NCBI GenBank assembly: GCA_022578965.1 | Contig: MU400524.1 | Span: 372,001-436,000 of the forward strand | Length of the DNA stretch: 64,000 nt | Direction: 5' to 3' | Origin: Xylaria sp. FL1777 | Lineage: Eukaryota; Ascomycota; Sordariomycetes; Xylariales; Xylariaceae | Part shown: positions 35,348 to 46,697 of the stretch, piece after piece | Position numbering within the stretch: position 1 is the stretch's first letter | Layout of the letters: each line of letters begins with the position of its first letter | Made by a program: the position numbers and the translations under genes | Notes under the pieces: model-generated | The model's database searches: none | The model's input: the letters and a program-made list of their open reading frames with translations, nothing else | Told to the model about the DNA's origin: nothing

Positions 35348-37063
35348 ATGGCTTACAGGAGTAGCCGAACTGAGCTCAGTGAACGGGACTACGCCCATCG
35401 AAGGGCACCTGTTCGCGAATATGACGACGATCTCAGTGTTGACGTCAATGTGCGAGAACGCGAGCGGGTAGACAGAACACCTGCCTTCCTCCGCGACGAC
35501 GTTCGACGTACAGAAGCCGGACCTCTCGTGCTCCGGTCGCGAGAAGTCGAGACTGTCGACAGACGGCGACCCCGCAGTCCGAGCCCCCAGGTTCGTTACC
35601 GAGAGCGCTTCATTGAGCGCGAGCGTGAGAGGGTGCCTTCGCCGCTTCCTGAAAGACGACCTGTTCGGTTCATTGAGCGTTCACCCTCACCGCCGCCCGC
35701 TCGTGTGCAGGTTGTCGAGCGTGTGGAGCGCCGACAACGAGAGAGATCGCCAACACCGGACCGAGAGCGAGAGCTTATTCGCCTTCGCATTGAGCGCGAG
35801 AGACAGAAGGAGCGGACTCCGTCGCCAAGCCCTTCACCATCTCCTCCACCAGAGCCTCAGATCATTCGTGGGCCTACCATTGAACGAGAGGTCATCACTC
35901 ACTATCGGGATATTGACCATGGTAAGCTTCACTTCCACACAACCACCATGTTAATCTTTACTAACATATACCGTAGGCGTCGTGCGAGCAAAGCCGCCAA
36001 CCCCTCCGCCACCGGCACCACCACGCCGCGCACCGTCTCGAGCCCGGGAACGCGAGACCGACATAGACATCGATATTTCCCGTAATGAGACTGATATTGA
36101 TATTCGCCAACGCACTCGTTCGCGCTCTCGCGCTCGGTCTCAATCCCGCCCTCGTGAGCGGCCGCGCGCGCAACATCGGCCTTCCTACGACGACGATGAC
36201 TTGGTCATTGTGAGAAACCGTGACAAGCTCAAGGTTTCTGATGTGCAAAGACGCCGCGCTCACTCCGCAGCCCCACGTCCAGACTGGGATGATGAGGCCG
36301 AGTATATCACCGGCAGGATTGACGCCCGAGGGCGTATGGGCGAAGCCTGGAATGGTGCCACCAAGGACTGGACCATCGTCGACGTTCCTCCGGGAACTGA
36401 GCGTGTAAAGATGGACGGTGTAGGTGGTGGCGGCGCCGAGGTCACTTGGCAGCGCTACAATGGTGTTCGGCGTTCCAAGTTCATTCCTGATAGAGACGAC
36501 TCCCCTGCCGGTGCCCCGGTCGCGGCTCTGCCTGAACCGGCTCCAGACTCTTCGCGCGAGCGGCTAAGCGTACAGATATACGACTCGAAAGGCCGTGATC
36601 GCGAGGTAGAAGTGGATGAGGTGCGGGATCGCCGTATCTCGATTCGTGACAGTGATCGGACCCCAGCCAAGAAACGCGATAGCATGTGGACAGAAATCAC
36701 AAAAGACCTCGTAAACCGTGAAGCTATCGAGCGCCTGGGATACGACTATGAGGAAACGGAATGGTTTTTCTATATCATGCAATACCTGCGTTATGTGAGT
36801 AGCGAATCCTCTTATTCTCTTTTTTTTTTCATAGTACGGAGGGGCTAACAACAATACAGGAGGATGTCCTTGAACTTACCGACCTTACGGAGGATATCCG
36901 CCGAACCCGAAGACGTCGAGCTCGTGAACTGGATGAGCACGACCATTATACATTCAGCCGACGACATCACGCACATAGACACGTACCATGGGACAGAACT
37001 GACGACGAACGGATCGTAGAGCGCGAAGTCGTCTTCGACTCTTCACCTCGTTATTACCGTTAG
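35348..37063 (+). CDS. Arg/Glu-rich protein with a conserved C-terminal block
   Basis: Exons 35348-35921, 35977-36794 and 36860-37063; 531 residues. The start is the first ATG (MAYRSSRTELSERDYAHRR). The N-terminal 330 residues are low complexity, with RERERV, SPSPPP and RSRSRARSQSRPRERP stretches as in nuclear RNA-associated proteins. A more structured part follows: RIDARGRMGEAWNGATKDWT, IVDVPPGTERVKMDGVGGGG and EVTWQRYNGVRRSKFIPDRD. The C-terminal block is SMWTEITKDLVNREAIERLG, YDYEETEWFFYIMQYLRYED and VLELTDLTEDIRRTRRRR. I recall this C-terminal pattern as a fungal domain of unknown function, but cannot confirm it. Nuclear location is inferred from composition. Confidence 0.8.
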
Positions 37064-38774
37064 AAGCTGTCACCAGCGTTCTATCTATGTTTAAACATAA
37101 TAAAATTAAATCAGGCTGTTTTATTTTCGAACGTTGTTATCGGACAAAGGGCATTTAGTTCATTTTGACTGATTGAGGCATATCATAATAAGCGACAAGC
37201 GAGGGCGAGAGCAAGCGGACGATCCATATTGAGATACGCAACGGCCAGTTGATTTGAAGGAATTTCCCTCTATATACCTTTTTTTTTGTTTTTACGACCA
37301 GAATTGGAATATATGTCTCGCTTATGTTTGGCATTGGGTGTGCGTAGTACGGAGTGAATGAGCAATGCAAGGGATGCCAATGGATCGGTAAATTAGGGGA
37401 TTTGTATCTAGACAGCGAGTAGTGTGCACTAATGACTAATGACTTGATGAATCATACCTTCTATATCGATCTCTTTCTTTAGGTTTAGATTTTTAGGTGG
37501 TGAATTGTTAATTACCCAGTCGAAATGGTATGATGGGAGGTGATGTCGAAATGAAGCACTTGCCAAGGAGAGGTTGAGATTCTAGCTTGTCTTAGTTTCT
37601 TTATTAGAAATTATAGTCATATCGTTTAGACTAGGAAGGTCTCTTCTAAAAGATCGCTTCTTTATTCTGAGTCTTGTCGTATTGTTTACTTTTTTTCTTT
37701 TCCTCTTTTCCTCGCCGGGGGGGGGGGGGGGTTAGGGGGTCGCACTACGCTCTTTCACACAATATTCCGATAGACCTGTTTGAGGTCGTCTTCGTCCAGG
37801 ATGATTGCGGGCGATCAAGGTGAGTACGGATCGGGAGGAACAAATACAGATCTGTATTGGGTGGGTATTAGTGTTGAGCACTTTGTTAACCTGTCAAAGT
37901 AGTCATTGCCGTCGCTACATGCAGGGTTTAAAACACACCTATCTTTCGGCTCTTAGGCTGGAAGTACGTATCTGACCCTTTCCTCGTTCTTTTATTTGGT
38001 ACCCGACCACATGTAGCTTAAGTTAGGTGTATAGGTGTTATCTGTATTTTTTTTTAGAGAAGTCAAACTATAGACAGGTGTATATTATACACATCCTTAC
38101 TACGCGACAATAATGGAATTTCCCAGTGGGTGATAGCTACTTAAGAAAATGAAAGAATAGATAAGAGGACAATATCTTTGTACTATGTTTGCCTCCCTTC
38201 CTAACAAAGTCTTTTCGTCTATGTGTTTAGAGTTAATGACTGCTTCTTCTAGGAAATCATGTCAAATTTTCTAAGAGTTTACAAGAAGTAGATAACCTGA
38301 ACTAACCTATGGCATGTTATGAAGGCATTGAGCTACACGGAAAGATGAAAGCTAGAAAAGCATGCTTGAAATCACTCATAATGGTTCAATTCATGATGGA
38401 GTGAACATAATTATATTGCCATTTTTTGATAGAGAGGAATCCTTTTTTATCCCAGTTAAAATCTTGAAACGATGAAAAGGAACAAGGAAATAGAAGGAAA
38501 GAAAGGAAATAGAAGGAAAGAAAGGAAATAGAAGGAAAGAAAGGAAATAGAAGGAAAGAAAGGAAATAGAAGGAAATAGAAGGAAATAGAAGGAAAGAAA
38601 GGAAAGAAAGGAAAGAAAGGAAAGAAAGGAAAGAAAGGAAAGAAAGGAAAGAAAGGAAAGAAAGGAAAGAAAGGAAAGAAAAACAGGAACAAGGAGAAAG
38701 GGGACCAGAAGAACAGAATTGCTATGTTAGTTGCAGCATATGGTAGTTTTTAATACATCAGAGTGAGAGTCGTT
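37064..38774. other. Intergenic with poly-G and purine minisatellite
   Basis: 1.7 kb between two convergent genes, with no gene seen. It carries a run of 15 G (37717-37731) followed by TTAGGGGG, and the GAAAG/GAAATAGAAG repeats at 38464-38690. Confidence 0.5.
38464..38690. repeat. Purine-only minisatellite (GGAAAGAAA)/(GGAAATAGAA)
   Basis: About 225 nt of GGAAATAGAAGGAAAGAAA-type units passing into a pure (GGAAAGAAA)n tract. One strand is almost all purine. Translations of it are artefacts. Confidence 0.9.
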
Positions 38775-39272
38775 TCAAATACTAGAAACAGCCGGAAACT
38801 TACGGGCATCAGCAATAAACTGGGCAATGAGCTCGGGTTCCTTCTGCTGAGCGAGTAGCCAAAGCCACTCGAGATGGGCATACTGCACCTGCCAAAGCCT
38901 CAGAGCCTCGAGCATCTTGGCGCGAAGCGGGTCGTTTCGATCCGCTTCACTTGTCATCCCCGCCCATTCGCAGAAAAGCTCCTCTGTCACATCCATCAGG
39001 TTCTCAACCTCTTCGAGGACGTTTTGGAGCGCCTGGCCCGCAACGGATTCGGTCCCTGAGCCCTCGAGGAGCTGCCTCTCGAGACTGGAGAGCCCTAATA
39101 GGCTTGTGTTGTTGCTGTAATATGTGTCAATGGCGGTGTCTAGATAAACTCTGAGGACTTCTAAAGGTTCCTGATCAAAGGTGTTTGGGTTGACAACCGC
39201 TGCAACATAAGCTTCAAGAGTGGGTGGCAGGCTCTGCATTCCAGAGCTAGTGTTGGTGTTTTCTGAAGACAT
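38775..39272 (-). CDS. Unknown 165-residue helical protein
   Basis: Single ORF from the ATG at 39272. It is acidic, rich in Leu/Glu, and mostly predicted helix: SLPPTLEAYVAAVVNPNTF, LEVLRVYLDTAIDTYY, VLEEVENLMDVTEELFCEWA, WQVQYAHLEWLWLLAQQKEP. No signal peptide or membrane segment. A strong donor (GTAAGT, ~38805-38810) lies 8 codons before the stop and is followed by a CTAAC branch motif and TAG near 38731, so the true C-terminus is uncertain. It directly borders the RiPP cluster, but nothing ties it to that pathway. I do not recognise the family. Confidence 0.6.
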   Translation of the reverse strand: MSSENTNTSSGMQSLPPTLEAYVAAVVNPNTFDQEPLEVLRVYLDTAIDTYYSNNTSLLGLSSLERQLLEGSGTESVAGQALQNVLEEVENLMDVTEELFCEWAGMTSEADRNDPLRAKMLEALRLWQVQYAHLEWLWLLAQQKEPELIAQFIADARKFPAVSSI

Positions 39273-39872
39273 TGTTGATGGGGATGCTTGAAGCGGAATA
39301 TGAGTAATATGACTATTGTGAGGTTATGCTAAGGCTCGTTGGTTGGTTTAGAAAAAGCCTAGGAGTTTGCGGCGCCGCTGGGTATTTATGTTCGAATCTC
39401 GGTTAAAATCATAGCAATCGTTCCTTTGACCTTGTCTCTGTTCTTATTTTTCAAGGATATTGTTTGAATTATCAAGGAATAGCATGGTAGTTCAAAGTGA
39501 CGCTCGAAAAAAATGCTATTGTGCGAACTGTGTTGAAAGCGGCTGTTATTCCTTAGCATTATTAAAGAGTTTCGACTACGTTGGCATTAATCGGGTCTTA
39601 ACAAGGGGTCTAAGGACATTGTCACAACGGCTAGTACATCACAACCGGCTCTTTACGCAGGAGATGCTCCTAATCATAAGCGAAAGTTGACCATCTTCTC
39701 ATTTGCGGCCTCTTACAGTCTGCGATATGATCCTGTTTTATGATCGGCAACATCTTATAGCATAGTTGAAGAAAAGAATGACTTTGATGTCTATAGCATA
39801 ACCAGCCCTCATGTTCAACGGTCCAGCAACTCTACCCACAAGGTAACTAAGCTCAAACTTCAAAATTTTCTA
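39273..39872. other. Intergenic at the left edge of the RiPP cluster
   Basis: 600 bp upstream of the unknown 38775 gene and downstream of the first UstYa-family gene. No coding feature was recognised, and the cluster palindrome GCATAGSCTATGC is absent. Confidence 0.4.
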
Positions 39873-40692
39873 TTAATACGGGAATGGTTGAGTATATACC
39901 TCTTTCCCATTATCGCGCATGAGTTGAATGAGTCGTCGGTTATCGCCGCACTTTCTTACATCTTGCGCGCCATCAATGAACTTTGAGACTGTCCCATTCT
40001 CGAAGACGAACGGGCGTTCAATCAGATCATCAGCCCAGCAAAGTAAAGTCTAATTGCTCTGTTAGAATTAAATTGTTTTTACCGTAATTGGGTGAGTACA
40101 CTAACCTTTCTTAGGTAATCCATGCAATGTGGCCAGTGATCGTTATCCTGCCAGTCGAGCCCCGGGTCTTTCCCCTCACGGGCTTGCTGGATCGCGTGAC
40201 GAAGAGAAGAAAGACAATGAAGTTGATGGAACCTAAATATATTAATTTCGAGCCCGCGCATCGCGCTTCAGGGAGCGCTTACATGGAGATGGAGCCTGGT
40301 CTTAGTTCCCCGTCGTATTTCTCATCTGGGAGCTTGATGATTAAACCCTTTGCTCCAAGGTCCTCCCACAAGTGATCATACTTGTGGTCTACAGACATAT
40401 ATGACAGGTCACCGCCAAATACCGCCTGGAAAGCATGTTCACCCTGATCATTGTCCGTGCATGATGCATTTGCTTGCAGTTGGCCGAGGATAATGCTCAT
40501 TAGAATGATCGCGGCAGTTGTAGATAGCGCGCAATAGATCAGTAGTATGTGAGCCGTGGACGATGTAAACCAGTTCGATTTGCGCTTGATCAAGCCGGTG
40601 TCCTTCAAGGCCAGGGACATGGGGGTTAATAGAGGTAGCCCGCTGCTCGTCCTATCCTCTATAGACAAACGTTCGTACTTGGTATCTTCCAT
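39873..40692 (-). CDS. UstYa-family (DUF3328) oxidase A
   Basis: Member of the UstYa family, membrane-bound oxidases that form C-O or C-C crosslinks in fungal ribosomal peptides. Exons 40283-40692, 40106-40232 and 39873-40049; 237 residues. The N-terminal cytosolic part is followed by a single membrane helix (AHILLIYCALSTTAAIILMS). Both hallmark motifs are present: FHQLHCL straight after intron 1, and HWPHCMDYLRK at the end of exon 2. After the second motif comes LLCWADDLIERPF, the family's usual CxxD...E(P)PF element. It lies divergent to the regulator gene. No palindromic cluster element was found upstream, so its control may differ from the other four oxidases. Confidence 0.9.
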
Positions 40693-41597
40693 GTCTTGGA
40701 CTTGAGAATATCAAGCAAAGCAATGAAAAAAAAAAAAAGGCATCGGATGTGGTAAGTGAGGGGGATAAAAGTGTGGCACTGGCTACGCAGACGCTTAGTA
40801 TATTACTCAGGTAAACATGACTTACCTTTGGATATCTGAACGGGGGGCATGATCACCTTCTCTTATCACGTCAAGGTTGTGTGATTTGACTTACATCTTG
40901 CATCAATAGTGCATATGAGAAAGGCATATCTACACTCAGGCTTGCATTATTCGCCCTCTAACTCGGGCCTCATCCCGCCGTAACACTTGGGCTTCATCGA
41001 GCCATACACTACTTGCCGGCCCAGTGCGTTAGGTTGCGTTACCTATTGCAACCAGGTCGTTAGACAATCCCCCGATCACAATGCATGTAACCGTCTCCAC
41101 CGGCACCCATTAATGTGCAGTTCAGCTCACATTGTTTGCATCCAATCCCACATCCGGTCGTTTTTTATGCGGTTGTCAGCTTGCATGTTGCACACCCTTA
41201 ACCTCTTGGGTCTCATGATGTGCTGTTGATGTGTTGTATACGGCTAGCTGCCTAGTCCACCTTGACAGATAGTGGGAGGGGTTGATTCAGCAGTCCTTGA
41301 GACCTGCGGGCTAAGTCCTAAACAGGTCTGATTGGATTGAGGCTCTGTCTTACTGCATGCGATGACTGGGACTATGGGACTGGGATATGCGGGGAGCAAA
41401 ATCGATGAGATGTATAACCTTTATATGAGCCCTCTTGCTTCACAGGGGAGAAGCTTACTCAACTTTGCCACTTCAAGTCGAGTTGTTGCGGTCCTTCAGA
41501 AATCCATCTCGCCATTATGTTACCAGGTCTTATCAGCTGGTCTGACAATGATAACACCATGTTTAATCATCAAAGTGGCCCGACGGACAGAGGGAGC
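40693..41597. promoter_or_regulatory. Divergent promoter region, oxidase A / regulator
   Basis: 905 bp between divergent starts. It contains an A12 run near 40727-40738 and GGGATATG at 41392-41399, an 8-mer that recurs in two other cluster promoters. No perfect GCATAGSCTATGC element. Confidence 0.45.
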
Positions 41598-43550
41598 ATG
41601 AATACTAGACATCGTGCAGCTTTGGCTTGTCTTTCCGTTAGTTTGTCTCTTTCTTATAAGACTCGTGAAGCGGAGGGAACTCCTACTGATCATGTAGTGT
41701 CGCTCTCTCCACGCGCGTTGTGGTGGGCAAATTCCCACCTGTAACCGATGCAAAGAGGAAGACAGGGTGTGCAGATATCCAAAATCTCGAAGGCGGCGTA
41801 CACTAGAGTACCCTCTACCATCTCCCGCATCTGATATAGCGGGGAGCCTGAGTACACAAGCTTCGGAAACGCCAGGTACTGGACGATTATCAACAGCTGA
41901 ACCGAGTGAAATCGTTCCTCTATCTACCCTGACGCCGCATATTAGTGGTACACCAAATGCAGCAATTGCAGATGCTAGTTCGACTGATGCTTTCGATCGA
42001 TTGGCTTATGACCCTGGAAGTCATGAACTCATCGACTCCTACTACCGGTAAGCCAAATACGACCAGTGTTGAATCATGTCCAAGGGCCGATTGTAGTAAC
42101 ACGCTCATCTGCATTACAGCTTCTTCCACAAGGCACACCCCTTCGCCCCGGAAAAGCCGTACGTGCTTTCTCAGATGAACATCAATGACGCGGCCATAAA
42201 GCCACTGTATGCGGCGATGTGTTATGTAGGCTCTCTTAATCGCCAGTCTCCGCCAAGGCAAGATCTCGAAAGGTTAGCGCTACAATACATGCAACCTGCT
42301 CAGGTCTTGCAGTGTGATGTGAGTCCAGCAGGGATATATCAAATTTCTGTACTGCTGTTGCTTGCCATTGCTTCCTATGGACTGGCAGAGCTAGATAAAG
42401 CGAGTGAACTGTTAGGAAGAGCAATATCCTTATCGGTTGACATGGGAATGAATCGTGTTGATTGGGTTAATTCGCTCCATAATAGTGAGTTGAAAGAAAT
42501 ATGGAAGCGGATATATTGGTACCTTTACATCGTTGAAACGGCTCTGACGCGCAGCGACTCTGGATTGCGGTAAGGCTATATTTGGCTCCTAAGACACTAG
42601 CTAAATGATGGCAGGTCCGAGCCTTTGTCAGAATTTCCGCTGCCTTGCGAGAAAGATACTTCGCAGCAAGCGACACTCGCAGAATTTGACAGGGCAGATT
42701 TTGAGGACGAATGCCATGGTTTCTCGTCCCTTACCTATCTAATTGCTCTGGTGAGGACAGGTCGTTGTATCAAGAGGTTTTTTGAACAGTCAAAAGATCA
42801 ACCAGACCGAACAGTGGCCTGGGCTGATGCTTTGCTTATGAACTGGAAACTTCACCTTCCGTCAGATAAAGAAGAAATTTTCACGGAAAATGGAGAGATG
42901 GATGATGTCATGTTCCAGTCTCATATTCTGTTTCACAGGTATTCGTCCTATATACCCGAGTTACATTTGGCAACAAACTGAGAAAAGGTGATAGTTTATG
43001 CATATATGTACACACTTCCATACCTAGTAAGACAAGGGGCAGCAATGAGTTGTTGCATAGACGCAGGAAAAGGGAGGCGGCCGAGGGTGCAGTGAGCCTC
43101 TTGACCCTTCACCCTTGTCTCCGTCATATGAGCCCCTTGAATATCACTCTATTATCGGGAATCGCAATGTCCAATCTTTGCACTTCTTTAACTACTGATC
43201 CCGGGTTTCATGCCAGAGACAATCTACGCCTTATTCTTGGGATTTTTAAACAATTGGGAGAAACGTGGAAAGCCGCGAAACAGGAAGCCCAGGCACTTAA
43301 AGCGATGGCTCGTCTATCATACTCTGAGCTAGGCAATCCTTCTCAGGAAACTCATTCCAGCCCTCAGATAAGCCTGACAGATGATTTCGCCAATAGCACT
43401 AGCTGTCTGTTCTCGGAAACTACCTCCCCTGTTCAGGATAGTGATCTGGGAAATACACCAGATGAAAGGCGCAACTCTTTGACCATGTCGTTCTCCGAGA
43501 GCAGTGGTGGACCATCCACGGAAGCATACGTGCTCTCATGGGATTTCTGA
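41598..43550 (+). CDS. Zn2Cys6 transcription factor, probable RiPP cluster regulator
   Basis: DNA-binding regulator of the Gal4/AflR class, about 561 residues. Exons 41598-41636, 41698-42047, 42120-42569, 42615-42938 and 43028-43550; the total coding length is a multiple of three. The zinc cluster reads CLSCRSLHARCGGQIPTCNR plus CKEEDRVC, giving C-x2-C-x6-C-x6-C-x2-C-x6-C. Intron 1 falls between the first and second Cys. A basic linker (PKSRRRR) and a Ser/Thr/Pro stretch follow, then the fungal middle homology region (LLLLAIASYGLAELDKASEL; EIWKRIYWYLYIVETALTRS). The C-terminal part includes EAAEGAVSLLTLHPCLRHMS and a Ser-rich tail. Its position inside the cluster suggests pathway-specific control. 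The intron-4 region is ambiguous (see findings). Confidence 0.85.
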
Positions 43551-43768
43551 CTGTATATTAATTGGTGGAGATGTGGGAAACTTATGAGGAGCTATTGCGA
43601 CCGAATTTCGATTGCGGCAGGCATTCTGTTGGCTAAGACTTAAATATTCTCTTTATCATGCTCACTCGCGCTGTGATGAGCCGGCTTCTTAGACTTACTT
43701 CGAACACGTCTTCATAGACATATAAATCTGCGTTGCACTGATTTTCATTCTATATAGAGTGTGGCTGA

Positions 43769-44591
43769 TTATCTGCTATTACTTGATGTTCCGTCTTCGT
43801 ATCCGAAAACACTCTCAACCGTATCACCATCCTTCCAACCCCAGTCCTCGAACGTCTCAGTTCGTCCGCGACGGGCCATTTCTATCACGCGCGTCATATC
43901 CTTACATTTGTGATGCACACCATAGCCATCAATACCATATTCTTTGATATTACCGGCTTCGTCCGTATCAATCCACGGCGGCTCGATGGTGCTGTCTCCA
44001 AGACACATGACTTGCTAAAATATCGTTAATCAATATTAAACATAGCCATTGAACGCCAAAGACGCTTAGAGTTGAATATACCTGTGTAACATAAGAAAAG
44101 CAGTGCGCCACGTGGGTCTGCAAGTGAAGCTTCTCTTCGTCATTCTTCGGCCCGTAAGCGAACGAGTGCGTATCTGCCGTCACGCGACCATCGATATGAT
44201 CTTGCAATACACTGCGCAAGTAAAGCAGGCAATGTCCGGCATGAAACATACTAATCCCCATTGCCAGCCGAAACGTCTCGTTGTGCCTGGTCCAGAACAC
44301 ACCTGTATCCTTGGGGCGCAGTCGTTCTCTGACCTCTGCGTCGATGGAGTGAGACAGGTTGAGCATGACCCTGTTATGTTTGAAGAGGAAGGGCGCCGTT
44401 AGATGCGTGCCCTCGGGCACGGCTTGTGTCTGGCCCCCAGAGCATTCATCCACGCGGCAGATCCGGTACGGGAGCAGCGGTGCCGTGGAGATCTTGAATG
44501 AAATCTGGAAGAGCAGCCCAACGAGCAGAGTCCCGAGCACGGCTACCAGGATTGGCGTCGTGCGAGAACTGCTGAGTCCTGGAAATGCCAT
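43769..44591 (-). CDS. UstYa-family (DUF3328) oxidase B, variant first motif
   Basis: Exons 44082-44591 and 43769-44014; 251 residues. A membrane helix lies near the N-terminus (TPILVAVLGTLLVGLLFQIS). The first metal-motif copy is FHAGHCLLYLR instead of the common FHQLHCL; the second is HVAHCFSYVTQ. Both keep HxxHC. The downstream part, VMCLGDSTIEPPW, matches the family's CxxDxxxEPPx element. It converges with the regulator (218 bp between stops). A perfect copy of the cluster palindrome is 276-288 bp upstream of its start. Likely a peptide-modifying oxidase; the actual reaction is unknown. Confidence 0.88.
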
Positions 44592-45210
44592 GCTTCGCTG
44601 AAATGTCTAAATTAAGGGGTAGGCAGGCTTAGATGTTTAAGGTCGGTGAATTGGGTGAGGAAGACGACGATACTCTCTGCACCTGCGGTGAAATGCAAAA
44701 GTTCCTTATTGATAAGGGAAACATGGTAAGGTATTGTTTTTGTTTCGCAGGTTCCTATGCCAAGTCAGCCGATGTTCCTCTTTCACATTTTGTCTAACAT
44801 TGAAGTTGATACCTAGCCTGGTTTGTTGTCCCGGCACATGTAGAGTTGGATTATGGGGTTCGGCCCGCATAGGCTATGCAAGATGCCCCCTACTGGGAAA
44901 GGTTACCCTAAACACAGACTTATTCCGACAAGTACCTAGGTAGTTGCGGTGTCGACATTAAATGGATATTTTGGGTTATGACCTCTTCAATCTACAGTCA
45001 GATACCGTAACTCTGGGTCTATATCGTGTTTATTGATCTGATGCCTTCATGCTCAATTGAATGACTAATCTACATTTAATGCCAAGCCTAGCTGAACCCT
45101 AAGACGCCACTTTACTAAGCCGGTTTACTCAGGATCGGAGATCTTGGAGCGTAGTTGAGCGGGACACATAATAGAGAATCATATTCAAGCGTTAACAGCG
45201 GCAATCCTAA
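44592..45210. promoter_or_regulatory. Promoter region of oxidase B
   Basis: 619 bp between the start of oxidase B and the stop of oxidase C. It contains the perfect 13-bp inverted repeat at 44867-44879 and a CCTAGGTAG motif at ~44936-44944. Confidence 0.5.
44867..44879. promoter_or_regulatory. Candidate cluster operator, perfect GCATAG-G-CTATGC
   Basis: Thirteen-base inverted repeat with a single central base, identical to the copy at 46430-46442. It lies upstream of oxidase B. The symmetric shape fits a Zn2Cys6 dimer, which is an inference. Confidence 0.6.
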
Positions 45211-46250
45211 TTAGTACCCTTTCTTTGGTGCTCCATTACTCTTTGACGCTCCAGCCGCATTTGTTTTCTTCTTCCCGGCTTCTACTCCTTCAGTAACCTC
45301 AGGATCTTCGCAGAACTGTTCAACGTCAATCCAGCCCTCCCGAATCTTATCAGTTTCTGTCCAGCCGACTTGTTTGATGATGATGTCACCCTCACACATC
45401 AATGCATACCGAAGAATCTCGAAGCAATGGTCTAACACTATTAGTCAGTTGCGTAGTATTAGGATTTCGGGTCTACGTAGACATGTGGGCTCGTACCATC
45501 GTGTACCGGGAGAGCAATGCCATCAGCTGTCTCCTCATCTGTGATCTGCCCGTGCCAACGCCTCCAAAGCACATGCTATTGACGTTAACGCCGAATAGCG
45601 TCGTAGTTGTATGGAGCTTAACTCACCAAACAGTGCAGTCTATGAACATGGGTGAGCGCCTGCGGATCACCGGCACTGGGGCTTTCTATATGCGCCCTAT
45701 TGATTCGGATGTAATTTGCATTCTTCCTCTCTACGGGAGTAATCTGGACTGCTCAAAAAACGATTAGATTAGGATCGTACTGTTTGCATCGGGTGTCATA
45801 CGATTCTGAACACGTTCCCAGGCTGCTTGACCCCCGGGAGACGGGTCTGAAGACTCGGAGACGTTGAAGTAATCTCCAATCTCCGAAAACGTGCCTAGAA
45901 ATCTGGCCTCCCAGTGCTCAGTGGAACGCTCAGATTCTGACGCGCAATTGGTACCTTTGGTCGTCGAGTTAGTCTTCATCAAAGATACGGCAAAGGGGGG
46001 ACGGACTGCGTAGATGAGGTCGGAAGCTAGACCACGTGAATAGAACGCCTGAGTACGCCACAAGGAGGATGATATGAGGAATCCATGCCAGCGATGAACA
46101 AGAGAATAGAGAATGTCGTCGTTTTGCCTTCGGTTTGATGACAACATTGTCTTCAAAGATCTTGTCAGTTATCGTTTCTTCACTCTCATCACTACCTCGA
46201 GCATCGCCTAAACCTGAAGACTTGGAGTCAATATCTGAATAGTAGGACAT
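45211..46250 (-). CDS. UstYa-family (DUF3328) oxidase C, probable one-base frameshift
   Basis: Exons inferred at 45802-46250, 45627-45748, 45497-45575 and 45211-45431. The N-terminus is acidic and followed by a membrane helix (WIPHIILLVAYSGVLF). The first motif is HRLHCL at the end of exon 2. The second, HDDHCFEILRYALMC, arises exactly at the exon 3/4 join. The frame changes inside exon 1: the helix is in one frame, while the following EHWEARFLGTFSEIGDYF and AAWERVQN block is in another. A run of six C (plus-strand G 45995-46000) sits at the crossover, and the summed exon length is one base over a multiple of three. So it is either a recent inactivation, an assembly error, or an unusual small intron. 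The tail is Lys/Asn/Ala-rich. Confidence 0.75.
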
Positions 46251-46697
46251 GTTTTGTGACTAATTTTAAATTGAAAGAATAGATCCCAGGGGGATGCAAG
46301 TTGGGTAAAGAAAACATCAAGACCCGTACTGTGACTGAGCCGAATATCAGCTTCGTCAAATTTACGTACGACTTGTGATGTCTAGCTAGTATTGCTTCGG
46401 TATGTAGCACCGGATAGATACTTATGTTTGCATAGGCTATGCACAGCGAGTTCCGGACCGGCCCGGGGATATGACTGGCTATGCAATCCGGGTTACAACG
46501 GGCCGTCGGGGGTCAATGGAGTCTCCTTTGCTCTACCCGCGCGAAGCTCGGCTCAAGGATATCGACAGTTTCAATACAGTAGGCTGTTACTCATTCTTTC
46601 CTTCTGATCTTGAACTGGGCGAAGCAGGTTGTGATGGTCGAAAGTTCTTTCTGTGCAACAAACTTCGATTTCATAGCAATCTGCTCATTCAATCAAG
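46251..46697. promoter_or_regulatory. Divergent promoter, oxidase C / oxidase D
   Basis: 447 bp. It contains the second perfect 13-bp palindrome (46430-46442) and, 20 bp further, GCCCGGGGATATG (46461-46473), which resembles a sequence in the precursor promoter. Confidence 0.6.
46430..46442. promoter_or_regulatory. Candidate cluster operator, perfect GCATAG-G-CTATGC
   Basis: Identical to 44867-44879 and placed mid-way in the divergent promoter of oxidases C and D. Confidence 0.65.

Noticed and set aside
38456..38692. Minus-strand ORF of FFPFFPFF repeats
   Set aside because: Translation of a purine minisatellite; not a protein.
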